This document shows, piece by piece, positions 42,501 through 55,626 of a stretch of 64,000 bases of DNA (within the stretch, counting starts at the first letter, position 1; each line of letters starts with the position of its first letter). The notes beneath the pieces were generated by a model. It did no database searches and was not told the DNA's origin. It worked only from the letters and a program-made list of their open reading frames with translations. A program made the position numbers and the translations under genes. Source of the stretch: Hyaloperonospora brassicae (Eukaryota; Oomycota; Peronosporomycetes; Peronosporales; Peronosporaceae); assembly GCA_947650285.1 (NCBI GenBank), contig CANTFL010000504.1, forward strand, positions 60,481-124,480, read 5' to 3'.

Positions 42501-45500
42501 CGAATGAGCAGCCGTGTTAGATTATACTGAGAAAAGACCTGGAAGTACGAAAGAAATGTTGAACTAGCCGATCAACATGTGTCATCCACTTTGAGTTTCT
42601 AATTTGACGAGAGCGCTTCCTAGATGACGCTTGTTGCCAAAGGAGTATGACCAAAAGTGTATTGTATACTGAATGTTGTGTCTCATCTTATGTGCACGCA
42701 ATATGTCGCTTTCTGTCTATTCCTCTTCATCTCTTTGGTTAAACCAACTATTTAGCTGACCGATCATTAGTTGTTGTCGCGCTCCCTTTCTTTCTTAGTG
42801 GGCCACAAGAATTCGATTGGACAACTGTCAAGAAATGGGGAGGCTTCACTGTCGGGAAGAAAAATGCATTTGAGCCCCGTCACAACAGGATCCGAAGATT
42901 ATCTTTCTTGCTGATACCGGTTATCGAGCCCTAGACAACTAGTATAATTATGCCAAGGTCTATTAATCGAGCTACTGCGCTATAGGTCGATCATTTGTTT
43001 AATTAATTATAGTAATATTACTCACTTTGCACAATCCTTTACCCACATTTACACGCAAGAATAGAAACATCCTTCAATGCACAAGCCGCATCACCTTATC
43101 CCAAGAATCCTTAATTGTTATACATGATAACAGTTTTAGTGCGCTTAATAATGAGAAAACGCTGTTTGAATATCTCTAAAATACGACAGAGTCGTGAACG
43201 CCGTTGCGTTCACATTATCGCCGACTCGTCAAATACATGTTTGCCTTTGGCATATCATAGTTCTTAAACTCGGCCGATATGAATAGTTTAAGCGCGATTC
43301 GTTTTAGAATTGTGAACAACCAGATACAAATTGGTATAATACTACATCCAGGTGGTTGACTTATATTGACCACCTACACGTCTCCTAAAGGGACGCTACG
43401 AGCTTCAACTTATAGTACCGAACCAAATGAAAGCAATAGCTCGTTCGCCTACAACACAATAATTAACCACAAAATAAAGTACAACTTCGTCGTCCACTTG
43501 TTGCCTAAGCGCTCACGCGTCGACTAATCTAGATTAGCAAAGGTAGAGTCTCTATTTTTACTATGAGTCTCAGCGGCATGAAGGAATCATGTAGACGAAT
43601 TAGCATGCAACAAATTATTTTGCCACAACCAATTTAATCGCTCAAAAATTATATTAAGAAGGATTATATAAAACATAAGCGCGTTCGCAGCTAAAAATTA
43701 CGTACGCAAGGTATCATACCATGCTCATGAATTACAATGTAGTCGCTTTCATGTATATATGTAAATTAGCTGGATCAATGAGTGAACCTAATTAATGGAT
43801 AGTAATTCGTATGGAAACCTTGCACAATTTAATACTTCAAAGTTCGTTTTGATGATGTTAAAATCTAGTATCAAGATGAAAATTCTACAATCGGGCTAAT
43901 AACCGCGAAGTTTTAATGCCCTTTTCAATTTTTATATTTCTTTCTTTTATGTATCAAACCATTGGAAGTCGGGTGAGAAGGATCTGACAAAAAGCAAATA
44001 TATTTCTACCCTTATTTGGTCAATTTGTAAAGTCAGGGTGGCTCAACTCCAATCCTTTCGATAGATCTCCTCCGAGGCCGATTTAATACAGCCGTGTATG
44101 TATAATCTGTTACATATCTCGAATTGAGTTTGATTACTAGAGTATATGTCTAAAATTTAAGGTTTGTGACCTAGAAAATGTGCGCTTCTGCGAGCATAAT
44201 CGATATTAAACTAGCAACTTCGACTCAGCAAACAATGGTCCTGAAAAATATAAGGAGCAAGCGTTCGACAGATTACAAGCATTTCATTTGCGAAGTAATG
44301 TACTTCTTTGTCGTGGATGCCACTCCGCAGATGGTAGAAAATGACATTGTAGTCCTTCAAAGATTTCAGCAATACTTCGCCGTTCCTATACAGCTCATAC
44401 ACGTTTCTGTATTATGATACATCGTTAAATAAGTGGACGATTTGTATACGCCTTTACGGGTCGCGAAGCCGTACATATCGTCCGAAGCATATTTGTATGC
44501 GTTCAAAAACTTAAAATTCTGAGTTTTCACTTACCGGGCTAGCCAGATGAGTACCTGCGTCATTTTGCTCTGGAGATAAGCGTATAAGGCCACTTTACTG
44601 CGATAGAGAACGTCGTACACTACCATGTACCCCGGATCTAAGACATTCGCCACTCTTGTCACCACAAGTCTATTGATTGCACTTTCTAACGACATCTAAG
44701 CTGGCTCCGATCTCACCAAGGTGTTATTAGTTTCACAGCGTGACAATCCACTTGGATTCCAGATGCATTGAGTTCATTCAGGCATTTTATCTATCATGCA
44801 AGATGAATACGGTGTACAAGCGCCTCTTGTCGATTTCAAATTGATGTCTGGCCATCTTAATGACGAAAACAACTCGTCGCGGTCGGTCAATTCAACATAC
44901 AAAGAAAGTAAAAAAAGAAAATTATTATCATCGACATAAGTTGTATTTGTTTTAAAAGTGATTACTGGGATCTCTGATCACGTCTGTTAAATAAGCTGTG
45001 GAAAGATGACGTTACAAATAATTAATCAACATTCAGTGACCCGGTCTTTTTATCAACACTGAGACGTCTACCAATTAAAGAGGTCAATCCGAATTAGCTT
45101 AAATTTTTTGATGACAAAGTGCGATATTAGTGGTAATGACACGGTCTCGTCAGATCTGAGGTCTAAGCATAATAATATATTGATTCAAGATATAGGCATT
45201 TTGAAAACACTATAATATTAAATTGGAAAAGACGTCGATAATATGAAAAATTGATTTACCGTGTCGATGTACTTCGGGTTCACAATTGGAGAGGCTCAGT
45301 ATCTGCCTGCCGGTCAGTGCGAGCTGATACCGCAGGCATCAACACTTATGTACAAATTACCAATGGAAGAGCGGAATAAGTTTTATGATTTTCAACTGGC
45401 AACAAAATTGTTAAACGCCATTACAAATTTAAATATTCGTTTGCAATTGTACAATCCTATTATATCCAGTAATAGTTATACAATAAAAATCACTGTAGGT

Positions 45501-48279
45501 GAACTGGTGTCTAGAGCTTTAACCTGTTTAATTTTGATATTACAATAAATTATTGAGTGCCATTTCTGTAGTGTAGCATCACCACACATTTACACAGGTA
45601 TGGTGCTATTACGTTCTGTGGGTTGTTTACATTAAAACGGACAAGGCGACATTGTTATCTCTCGTCGATCACCGCCTTTGGTTCGTCCACCTTTTTTGTC
45701 TTCGATAAATCCATCGGTTATAAGTGAGAGAACCTTTCAAATTTAAAACTTAAGATCGCAATTGACTTTAGCACGAGCCGTTACAGGCTCCATTTGATCG
45801 GGTAGAAAAGTCACTCACCTCTCACGCCACGGCGTGGATACGCGTAACCTTCAGAAAACCGTTATCCGTCGTCAGTAAAATGACTTTGCAACGCCAGTAA
45901 ACCGGATGATATCGTGCACGTATGGCTTCGGCCGAAAAACTTCCATCAACTAACATTTGATGAATATGGGCTAATATAAACCCCTCCTGACAAGCGAACA
46001 CAGTAATTACGCTCTCTACGCCAATTAGGGTTAGCTTGATGATTCTACAAGCAATGAAGCCAGTCTTCTGATGTCCGACGCCAAGTCTGGATCAAATTTA
46101 TTTACGCATCACTGAGTATACATTCGTTTAAATAGGTGGAAATATACGATAAGATACATTACGAGATCAGGATAATAGTTGGCGGATGAGAAATTTATCT
46201 CGGAGTCATAATATGGAAACCCTTCAGCATTTTCATCCCAAGGACACAATTGCCTATAACATACTAAACAGTTAAGCCATATGATCGTTAAGATCGGATC
46301 AAATTAGCAGATAGCTTTATAAAAGTGCGTAAGACAATCTTATTTTTGGTCTGGCTGAGGTGTTGGGTGTTGTGGTACATCAAGCCGTGCGTGAGGTGTG
46401 TAGACCAATTATTTAGATAAAAATTCCTGGTGAGGATCAGGTTGCGGTGTTGGTGGAAGGTCCGCGATTTAAGTTATAAATGTTTTATGCTACCTGCCCT
46501 ACCGTATCCGGCAGCTATTACACTTGGAGATTTTGCCTTGCCGCCTAAATCGTTAGGTTTGAAATGTACAATAAATGGTTTAGGCCCTCGGAGGCTGTCA
46601 GCTTTTATTTCTTGACTTTAATGTCCCAGTTCGCGTATTTGCGCACCCGTGAAGGAACTCGTCCCTACCTAGGGTCTTGCTTATGATTGCACTGTAAATA
46701 TTGAAGTCGGAGACCAGCGTTGTGGTATCTGTATATACACCACAAAAAGCTGATACAAGAATTCATGGCGACTAGTGCGACATTTACAAAGCTTACGCAT
46801 AACGTTTTCGATGTATACGCCCGACAATATTAAGGGCGTGCATATATGTAGTTCGACTGAACTTCGGGCTGTATTTTGAAGCTTTATGAGAACGCAATAC
46901 TTTCTTTCTCTGTAAATATATAAGTAGCTTTAAATCGAACAACAGTAGCAGCTTAGAAAGTGCCGGTAGTCGATACAGGTGCCGCTGAACAGACCAGACC
47001 TAACGTCGCTCCGACTGATACGCATTGTTAGCAAGTAAAATCGATCAATCAAAGGTCTAAGTGCGTGCGTCCTAAATCAATTCTTTTTTTTAACCAAAAT
47101 ACTTTTTTGGATGGAACTTGTGGAGAGGTAGCGCATAATACATGTCAAATTCTAGCAGCTAGTATGGTCCGATAGAATGAACTGCAACATCCCCACCGAC
47201 ATAAATTATTTTTAATGTGATGGTATGAGAGGGTCAAAACCGCTTAAAATGTACTTATCACGTTTTATGTGCGGTGCATTGCCCGATTTAATTATCTTAC
47301 TAAGGATAGTGAGAAAAAGATGATCCTTTTTGGTTGAGACGAACAGAGAAAGCAATGTATCCGAGAATGAGTGATGTTTCAATATACTTTTGAAGACAGT
47401 GTGCAATCTCGCATTTGTCCCTTTCGATAATAACACACATAAGTACTGCTATCCTAGCCGTTAAAGGATTTTATCTCCTTCTCCGACAATGTGGGAGGGT
47501 CGAATATGTTTTTTTGCAAAAACAATATACATATTATGCTTCTACTGCCTTACCCGACCTGAATCCTTCACGCAATGCATAAAGCTTAGTGCCCTGAAAT
47601 ACTTATTTTTGCTTATCATGTTGTGTATGACCTCCTCAAAGGTCCATTAAGTGAGTGAAGTATCATTGCTGATCATACGAGGCAGTTGTACATCACTCGC
47701 ATAAGCAGATATGGTTCCACAAATTTTTATCGAAAAACATGTAATAGGCAGTCTATAATTAAATAAAATTATATTTCTTCATTTTACTTGCTTTATCAAA
47801 CGTTTAAGCATAATAAGCATCATCAACTAAACGTTCGATAAGTATTGCACGGTATCAAGTCTTGCGTGCACAAGAACCATACGTATAGATTACTACATCG
47901 CCTCGATAAGGCGTCCAACGATTCTCGAAAAAATCCTGATATTATTATAAGCAATTTGTATCGCTTAGATTTGCGAAGATCTCGATCACGAGCGGTACCA
48001 TACTAATCTATATAGATTTCGTCGAAAAAGATTCGCAACAGTCTATCGAATGATCGTGCAAAAATACGAACCAAATTTTCTTTTGCTGAATGAACATTAA
48101 TCTGTAGATGGTTTTTTATGCGTCAAGATTACTTTATATATTTTTTAAAAATTATCCTTCATGAAGATGACTCTTCTCTAGATGACTGGACTAATAATTA
48201 TAAGCGTGAATGCCAAAGAACATGATGAGGTATATCGAGCAAAGTGAATTTGTTCACCATTAGAAGCTAGATCGCCTTG
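36564..48279. other. AT-rich block, almost no ORFs
   Basis: Composition becomes visibly AT-rich right after the family II LTR. ORFs are sparse and short. Two minus-strand segments, 39731-39522 (YVYELWTMAKRRYESVL then MFSHRLREHVRYLVEL) and 44402-44211 (MYELYRNGEVLLKSLKDY), resemble each other and faintly a Copia-type Gag, but this is weak. An isolated ORF at 45261-45548 (95 aa) is unrecognised. No satellite-like tandem array, rRNA or tRNA was seen. Confidence 0.5.
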
Positions 48280-51200
48280 ACAGTGTTAGCAATTATGCAT
48301 ACCGTAAAATGTGAGATGCGTGCTTACTCTTCGTGGCAGCTCTTTTGTATGTGCGTTTACTCGGCGACGCAACTCACAACTCGGAATTATATCTTTGGAT
48401 ATTATTCTAATACTTAGCGTGTTAGACATTATGTACTTAAATTGAGTCTCGTAGCTATCAAAATCAATCGAAATGATAGCGATATAATTGCTATATAACA
48501 TGAAGTAAATATGTTGCGGAAAATGAACCTCTTCATACGAGGTCGCCCACCATAAGTAATTATCCAATTTAAACGATACGAAAAGCGACCTACCTATTTA
48601 TTTATGTAAATACATGTATGTTATCCATAGTCATGGAATTTGATCCCATTGCCTCCCATATTAATCTTGACAAATCTCAAAATGAAGAAATCGTGCCCCT
48701 CATGATGAAAATATCTTTCATCTTCACGATGAATTCATATCGCCTAATCATGAAGGCATATATTACGTAAGGAAAGCTCGCAGTCTACAAAAACAAACCA
48801 CTTGAAGAAATATGAGCATTAAAAGTGATCTCGACCCATAGCGAAGACGGTGTATTCGTCTTCATCTTCAATAGAGGACCATATCTATCTTGATATATAT
48901 AGGAGCGTTTGTCTATTCCTAGTTGTCTGCATTTCGATTATTTCGATTCAACACTTCCGTGATGAAATCTTTGACAAAACTGACGCCTGCTTCTTGAGTT
49001 TGTCAGCAGAATTTATACTTCAAATTTGCCTTTATTTATGCCAGTGCGCATTGTGTACAATGTGGAAATTATCATTATTAGTTGTGTTGTTATAGTTCCT
49101 GCAGGTAATGGGGGCGTGGGATGCTATAGTCATTTGCTTCATTTCATTAGTATCCGGGTCAAAATTGAACTCAATGATGTGTCTGTATTTTCTTCTACGA
49201 TTCCAAAACAGCCCTATCCATTTACTGTGCGTAGACATTATCGTTGCTGAGTGATGCCTATCATATACAAACTATTAAGATTAAATATCTATTGATTAAC
49301 ATCATATTAATTCTCAATCCAGACACGAATTCGTGTATGTATGATGCGTGGACTAATTTATAGATGGCAAGTTTAGCCATAGAAAATATTTTACTTCCAA
49401 TTTAACGAGTAATCGTAATTTTTTATTGAGTATACGATGGCACGTACCGTAAAAGACTCTTTTGCTAAGTTCGGAAAGTCGACATCTCTAACCGCGTCTC
49501 TATAGAACAAAACGCTGATTTTGATAGGACGAGGTAAATAGAGATATCGATCAGCAACAAGGCTAGAAGATGTATCTTGGACAGAATTATTAGACTGATG
49601 CAGACAACAACACGAATTCTGGCTGCATCATCTCTAAGACAGATACAAGAATAAACGCCTTTTTCTCTGATCAACAGGCGTAGGGATAATCCTTTTATCG
49701 CTTTTAAAAAATTCGATACAAAAATTATCGATACGGACTACAAGCGCTCTGCCGGATCCGGTGCAGGCTGTAATGATGCACAAAATGAAGGCGTAAGAGT
49801 CATTTGTTGTCAAAAACTTGTAAGTAACAATGCACTTGCGTACAGACTAAAAATAAATTGGATAGAAAAGGCCGTGACTAAAATCTTTTCACGTTTAAGA
49901 TGACTACTTATTTGATCATCGTTTAATGCATAAATGATCATTATAAGTGTGAAATAAAGCCAATTGTTGTATCGATGATAAATTTACATCGTACAGTATC
50001 TGGTTGCGGGTTGAGTGTAGATTTGATGAAGAATAATATGCGTCTTCTAATATATACAAATCTTGCTGATATGGTTTGGTAGGTATGCATACTTAACAAA
50101 AAAGTCTGGCATACTACGCTCACTTTTATTACGCGTTGTCAGGTGGACTACACGACAGTAGACTGCGTATATGCAATTCAAGGGTGATTTGATACTCACT
50201 GTTGGGACGAGTAGCCAACTCATTACGAATGGCGCACAATTGCATCAATGACGATGTCCATCCATCCTATTTATGTTACTAGGATAACATGTACATGTAA
50301 AGAAAGAGAGCGTTCGATTCACGTTTAAAAAATACGGCTCCTATTGACACCCGTGCTTCATCACAAATACGTTTGATTAACAATAAATGATATCTTCGAT
50401 AGATGTAAGCTACCTAAGCCAGTGCATACTCCATGTTAAAGAAGTTATTGATCTGCACTGCGTACATTGAATCCCTCGATTTGCAGCAAAACCGAATAAT
50501 TCAATTAGATGAAGCGCTCGGAGCCGTCTGTGTCGTACTGCATCAATGCGTAGCGATCGTAAAATCCCTGGCGACACATATAATATGATTTTGTCGGTAA
50601 CGGATATAAAAAATAATTCAGCGAAAGCCAACAAATCGATCTGGTATTAAGACTTTATCCAGGGTGTTGATTTTCACATTCTAAGATAGTTTATCGTTAA
50701 GATTAAATATAGAATATATTGTAAGAACGGTGTTTTTGGCGCGTTCAAAAATAAATAGTGCAAGTACGCCTTATTTTCAGTAAAACCTTGAATTTATTCG
50801 ACAGAAATTTGCACAGACCATTGGTGATCGTATCCACCTCATATAGAGCGTCGCCATGGCTACCGAATTGAAGCCCTTGAATTAAGAACTTTCATATTGA
50901 TACAACCTGAACTTTTTTTAGCTAGCAAGTTCTATAATCTTGACGAATGGTAGTAATTCTTAAGCTCGAGATTAAACGCGAGAACCTTACAGACGTGAAA
51001 TCGCTGTATCACTGCAATTGTATTTCCGCTTTTATGATGTCAATCGACGAATACATCGTCGACGTAGCTCGATGCGCAACATCGCGCACCGACCTAAAAT
51101 AACATGTGATATATATCTTTAAAATTGTGGCAAATTAGTTTCCATCCTTTGTGTCATTACTCGCCTTCCTCGACCATTTCCCTAAAAGAGTTATATTGCC

Positions 51201-53470
51201 AAGTACGGAAATTTTCGTTCCTGCAGAAAATCAGACATACTTATATATTAGAGGCTTGAACAAAATACAGTAAATATTAACATATCATGGAAGATGTCAA
51301 CCTACATGTACAGCTCCGTACGTGCAGATACCGGCGCACCATTCAATTTGTTGAATGCGCGCATATTTGGCAGCCTCTAATAATATTTTGCGCACATATG
51401 TTCGGAGATTGATGGGTCGATTCTCTTACACACACACTCTACTAAGCGATCAGCATATATGTGGTCATCCCTTGGACTTTTTTACGTTTCAAGAGCTACT
51501 TCTGCGTGATACACTGCTTCAAGCTCGAGTTGAGCTCGATCTCATGTCAAGTGCCCTATGATTAGGGCAAATTATACCGCTATCTTACAATAAAAAATGC
51601 ATCCATTTAATCAAACGTGTATCGATTACTTAATCAAGAATGCTCGGTATGCAGAAAGGTTTTAGCATGTACTGAGTATCTCACAGATATTTTTGGTCTA
51701 CTAATAATTCTCAGATATAATAAAAGTATTCTTATAATCGATGCCGACCAAATATTGGCAGCGCACATATCCTTTTAGACGAGTGCGTCGATCGTTTGAA
51801 TCTTGTCACGACGCAGATCTATCCTGTAACGTTTTATTTCATTCGTTACGAACCACAGTATCTCCAAATTGGAATTTCGAGACTCTATCAGATCAAGCTA
51901 TAAAGCGACTACACTAGGTCTGTCACTTATTGTGACTTGCAATGTTTCATTGTTGTCACGATAACAAATTTACTCAGAGAACAGGGTAGTCTTTCACTTG
52001 TATAATTTGCTCGAAGGATTTCTTATGTTATCACATCGTGACGCATTCCCTTAACGTCTTGGTGATGTGATAGAGTTACCGCAGCCAGTCACATGATGAT
52101 AGACTCTTCGGTAGACCCAGATTTTCCTTTGGTGCCGCTTCTAAAAAATGATATCTTTTTTTAATAAATGTTCTTTCTTTTAGAATGCCTCGATGGCCCG
52201 GCCATATAAAATCATCCGTGTGCTGAACCTTAGTCCATGCGAAAGTTATCACATCAACTAGTAGCTTGCCGAAGCGTAGCGGGGAGCTAAAGTGGGGTCT
52301 TGTGTGTTCGATCTCAATGTTGTACCACAGAAGAGACCAACGTATCAGTCATAAAGCATTGTAAGGCTTATAACCGCTCCATATATGACATCGGTTTAGA
52401 TATGCGCTACCAGCTGGTCCATGCCTCCAACTGCTTGGGCTATTGAAGGTCAATGATGACATCGAATTTATCATCTGAATGTAGGACAGTATTATCACAA
52501 TGTAGCGTTATTCAGCGAAGCGTATATTAAAGCATGAATGATTGTATATCTGCTTTTACTGATAAGCATGCTGTAGGGCGCAATGATGTCCTCGGTTGAA
52601 GGGTCTCGCGCTCAACAAGCAGTAGACTAAGGTCCTCCAGCGATCGGCGTCGAAATACATTGCTTGACGTGTAACAGTAAGTTAGGGCTTGACGTGGCAT
52701 GCCTTTTGTCAATATTATCTGCAAGAAGGTGAGGGACATTTTTTCACCAGGGGCAGCAACACGTTAATTCGGCATGTTAATATTTACCTTCGTCAAGAAG
52801 CCTACAGAGTCTTGACGTCGTTCGATCAACAAGGTGATCCACTCTGCTGCCCTCGACCAGGTTTGATAGATCCGCTACCTTATTGTGACATCGCATTAGC
52901 TTCGGAATCGCTTCTTGGCCCCGTATTGGTCGACGGAAGTTCGCTACGTAATACTGCTGGCAGCATTTGATTCGTGCAATACGTATGTAGGCATGGTACC
53001 CTGTGATTTAAATGATTTAATGGTAAAATCTTTTACATTTAGGAGTGACAATTTCTCTATTCGTCACGTAGGATTGAACTAGTTGTTTCGAACTCCGCCC
53101 ACTTGTAGCATCGGGGGACGATAGGACCTAAATTCGATGCTAGGCTATTTCAGAATAAATACATTCTGTTCCACCACTCAGAATGCGTATTCTTCCGTAT
53201 CTATTACGTAATAGAACAAGTAAGTTTATAGGAAGATAGACTATATACATTGAATAAACCTTGTCATCAACTCGTATATATGAAACGTATTGGCTGTAAG
53301 GTGGCGAATGGTCTGAACGTGAGCATGCACGCCACGATTGAGCTACCTGAGGATAAAGAGCTCTGACTATAAATGAATCTGGTTTGCGGCGACTAAAACG
53401 TTGGTCCGAGATAGGGTTAATAATGCCTCTTTTTACTCAATCGTCAAGGTTCGTGAAGCTAAAATTTAAG
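48280..53470 (-). mobile_element. Very decayed family I retrotransposon, copy D
   Basis: Islands of homology appear in the order of a minus-strand family I element. 48290-48385 reads RRRVNAHTKELPRRVSTHLT (integrase C-terminus, compare HRKGNAYTIELPRRMCTHPT in copy B). About 50570-50625 reads MLAFAELFFISVTDK (RNase H end, WLSFFAEYNFSVKYK in B). 51340-51365 keeps the CATTCAA…TTGAATGCG hairpin of RT, and 51525-51560 parallels 3793-3845. 52420-52640 parallels the protease region 4575-4830. Spacing is broadly collinear with B. The copy has drifted to the AT-rich composition of its surroundings and is truncated by the family III LTR at 53471. Confidence 0.55.
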
Positions 53471-54003
53471 TGTAGCGGAGCTACACAGCTCCTTAAGTCA
53501 GAGGAAGACTTAACGCTCTTACGAGCAACTTTAATTCTACAAACCCGACTCAAATAGTCGACAGCTCCGAGAGCTAAGGGTTGGTTCAAAGAACCCGACT
53601 CAAAGAGTCGAACAGCTCCGAGAGCTTACGGTCCTTGTTCCAGAGGAACCTGAACGATATAGAGAATCAAACACACAGAGTGCAAGTAGTAGCTGCCTTA
53701 TCAAGGCGTTGCTACCTCCTCAACGATCACAAGACGCCTCAAAGAGACACGTGTCTATCGGATCAAAATGGGAACTGAATTTTATTTCTTCTTGTAAACT
53801 AAAAGAACACCATAGATACAAAGTAATTAACCTACTCGCTAAAGTCCTTAATAAAGCTGTCAAAAGATCTCGTAATCAATGGTTGACAGACATCAGTCTT
53901 AAACAATTGATACTGTGTTTTGATATTACTTTAAAAGCGGATCCCATCCCTTGTGTGCACCACACCTATTGTCGACTCCCAGTCGACGTGTAATCCCTTT
54001 ACA
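53471..54003 (-). repeat. Family III 3' LTR of copy E (533 bp)
   Basis: The plus strand starts TGTAGCGGAGCTACACAG and ends TAATCCCTTTACA. It is longer than the other copy because of a tandem duplication of about 50 bp around 53542-53626 (AACCCGACTCAAA-AGTCG…AGCTCCGAGAGCT twice). Confidence 0.85.
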
Positions 54004-54070
54004 ACATCCCCCACCAGACTGACGCCACCACAAAACGTGAATCGAATTCTTTTCTTACAGAGGACGGTGT

Positions 54071-55363
54071 GTGTGCGCTTCAACCTTCACGGTTGGCAAA
54101 ACACAAAACACCAAGGCATCGCCATCGCATACATCCAAGACTCTCTCTTCCTACCTCGGCATTGATGTGGGGGTGAATGACGGCAGCGGTACCGATATCC
54201 ATGGTGAAGAGAGGACAAAGTCCGACTCACCAGTACAAGGGCAGCGCCTCATATTGCACCAAACCTATATGCCGAACGTGGCAAAGTTAACGCACCATCA
54301 GCGCTGCATCAAACACTTATCGTGGGCGATGCCATCATTACCAATCCGCTTGATGATCAACAACAGTTAACTATACAACAAGAGGAGTGCGCTCAGCATC
54401 GTATGCAGCTTGCTTCAACGCTTGAGGGTCGTCGTGGCTATCTGTTCGCACCACTCAATGTATAAGAGCGTATACCCCAAACGACAGGTCATTCTTTGGC
54501 AACGTGGACCATTGGCGCTGAGCCAACATCTTCTGATGAGATAGCAAGTCGACAGGCACTACGTGAGAGGTACCTGCAACCTTACTTGACTACTCAGAGT
54601 CAATTCAAGTTGCGACTTGACACGCAAGCACGGAGTGCACCGGTTCCATCGATGAAGGGTATATCCATCCTCTTATTCGCGGGCGAATCTCAGGAGGAAG
54701 AAGAAAACGCTTTTTTCGCTGGATGCATCGGAAACGACACCTCAGCAGCGTGTTCGCTCTCAGAGCAAGCGCCGATGTGGCAGATGTTCGGCTAGAAATA
54801 AATCTTCGGTATGATCACGCCAAGCTTAAGGCCCGTGGCAAGTTGCGAACTTGAACAAGCTATGCTCCGGCTGAGCTGATTGATGTGGGTGTTGGTCAAG
54901 CGGTTCCCAACTACCCACCCGCCCCCACCACTATTAGTGAGAAGAGCTCTCGGTCAAGGGATGACCCCTGCCATGATGTTCAAAAAACCAACGGCGTATA
55001 GGCACTCCTGCCTAAGGGGTATCTTGAACTCCCACGAGTTCTCCAACTCCGGGTACCCTCGACACTTTACCATATATGGTATTGACCCTGACGACGGGGT
55101 CGTTTTAGGTGTCGCTCAAGATGGAACTGGTGGTCCCTTGCTCATCGAGCAGCGTCGGAGGTGGTCGGTATACCAAAGTTGGGACACGAGAAGGTGCTTC
55201 TCGAGCTGAGTAGTCTCCGCGAGACATTGGGTAAGCCTTAGAGTGCTGTTGACGCGATGCGAGCCTGTGTCGAGGTGTTGGAGTTGGACCAAGCCCGTGT
55301 CCAGGCATTCGAGCTGGGCCAAGCTCGGATCGAGGCTCAGGTTTACTCCCTTATAAGTATTTA
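54071..55363 (+). pseudogene. Antisense ORF of family III, C-terminal coiled coil (degraded)
   Basis: Plus-strand segments between the 3' LTR and integrase. 54496-54795 is open (TTQSQFKLRLDTQARSAPV, acidic ESQEEEENAFFAG), as is 54880-55209 (Pro-rich, then GIDPDDGVVLGVAQDGTGG). A frame shift leads to about 55182-55363, which reads HEKVLLELSSLRETLGKP, a stop, then MRACVEVLELDQARVQAFEL and GQARIEAQV, a heptad-type coiled coil ending at tandem TAA codons beside the integrase end. Start near the LTR, coiled-coil end near integrase: the same layout as the antisense gene of copy B. Confidence 0.4.
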
Positions 55364-55551
55364 ATAAATGATGGCAAAGCCGACCTATCAGACGCAAGCG
55401 CATCCAAGTTCACGTGGGAAGGATCCCAATATGGCTTAATCAATTCAACGTAAAACACAGGGGGTGTGCGCAATTTGCGCGGAAGGTTGAGCGTGTACGC
55501 ACGTCTCTTCTTGGCGACGACCGTGAGTGGTCCAATGAAGCGCGGGCGCAA
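55351..55551 (-). pseudogene. Integrase C-terminal domain (family III copy E)
   Basis: The segment reads MRPRFIGPLTVVAKKRRAYT then LNLPRKLRTPPVFYVELIKP, the GPF/Y-type C-terminal domain, matching KYIGPF…VLHRKGNAYTIELPRR in family I. No chromodomain is seen. Its end abuts the 3' end of the antisense coiled-coil ORF. Confidence 0.7.
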
Positions 55552-55626
55552 CTTTGTCTTGAAGACAGCAGAGACTACATTTGTAGGTAAGTTTTTATCA
55601 TTGAGTCGAACTTGGTCTCCGCACTC

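Noticed and set aside
45261..45548. 95-aa ORF in the AT-rich block, longest there
   Set aside because: No recognisable motif and no relative in the window; kept only as a remark.
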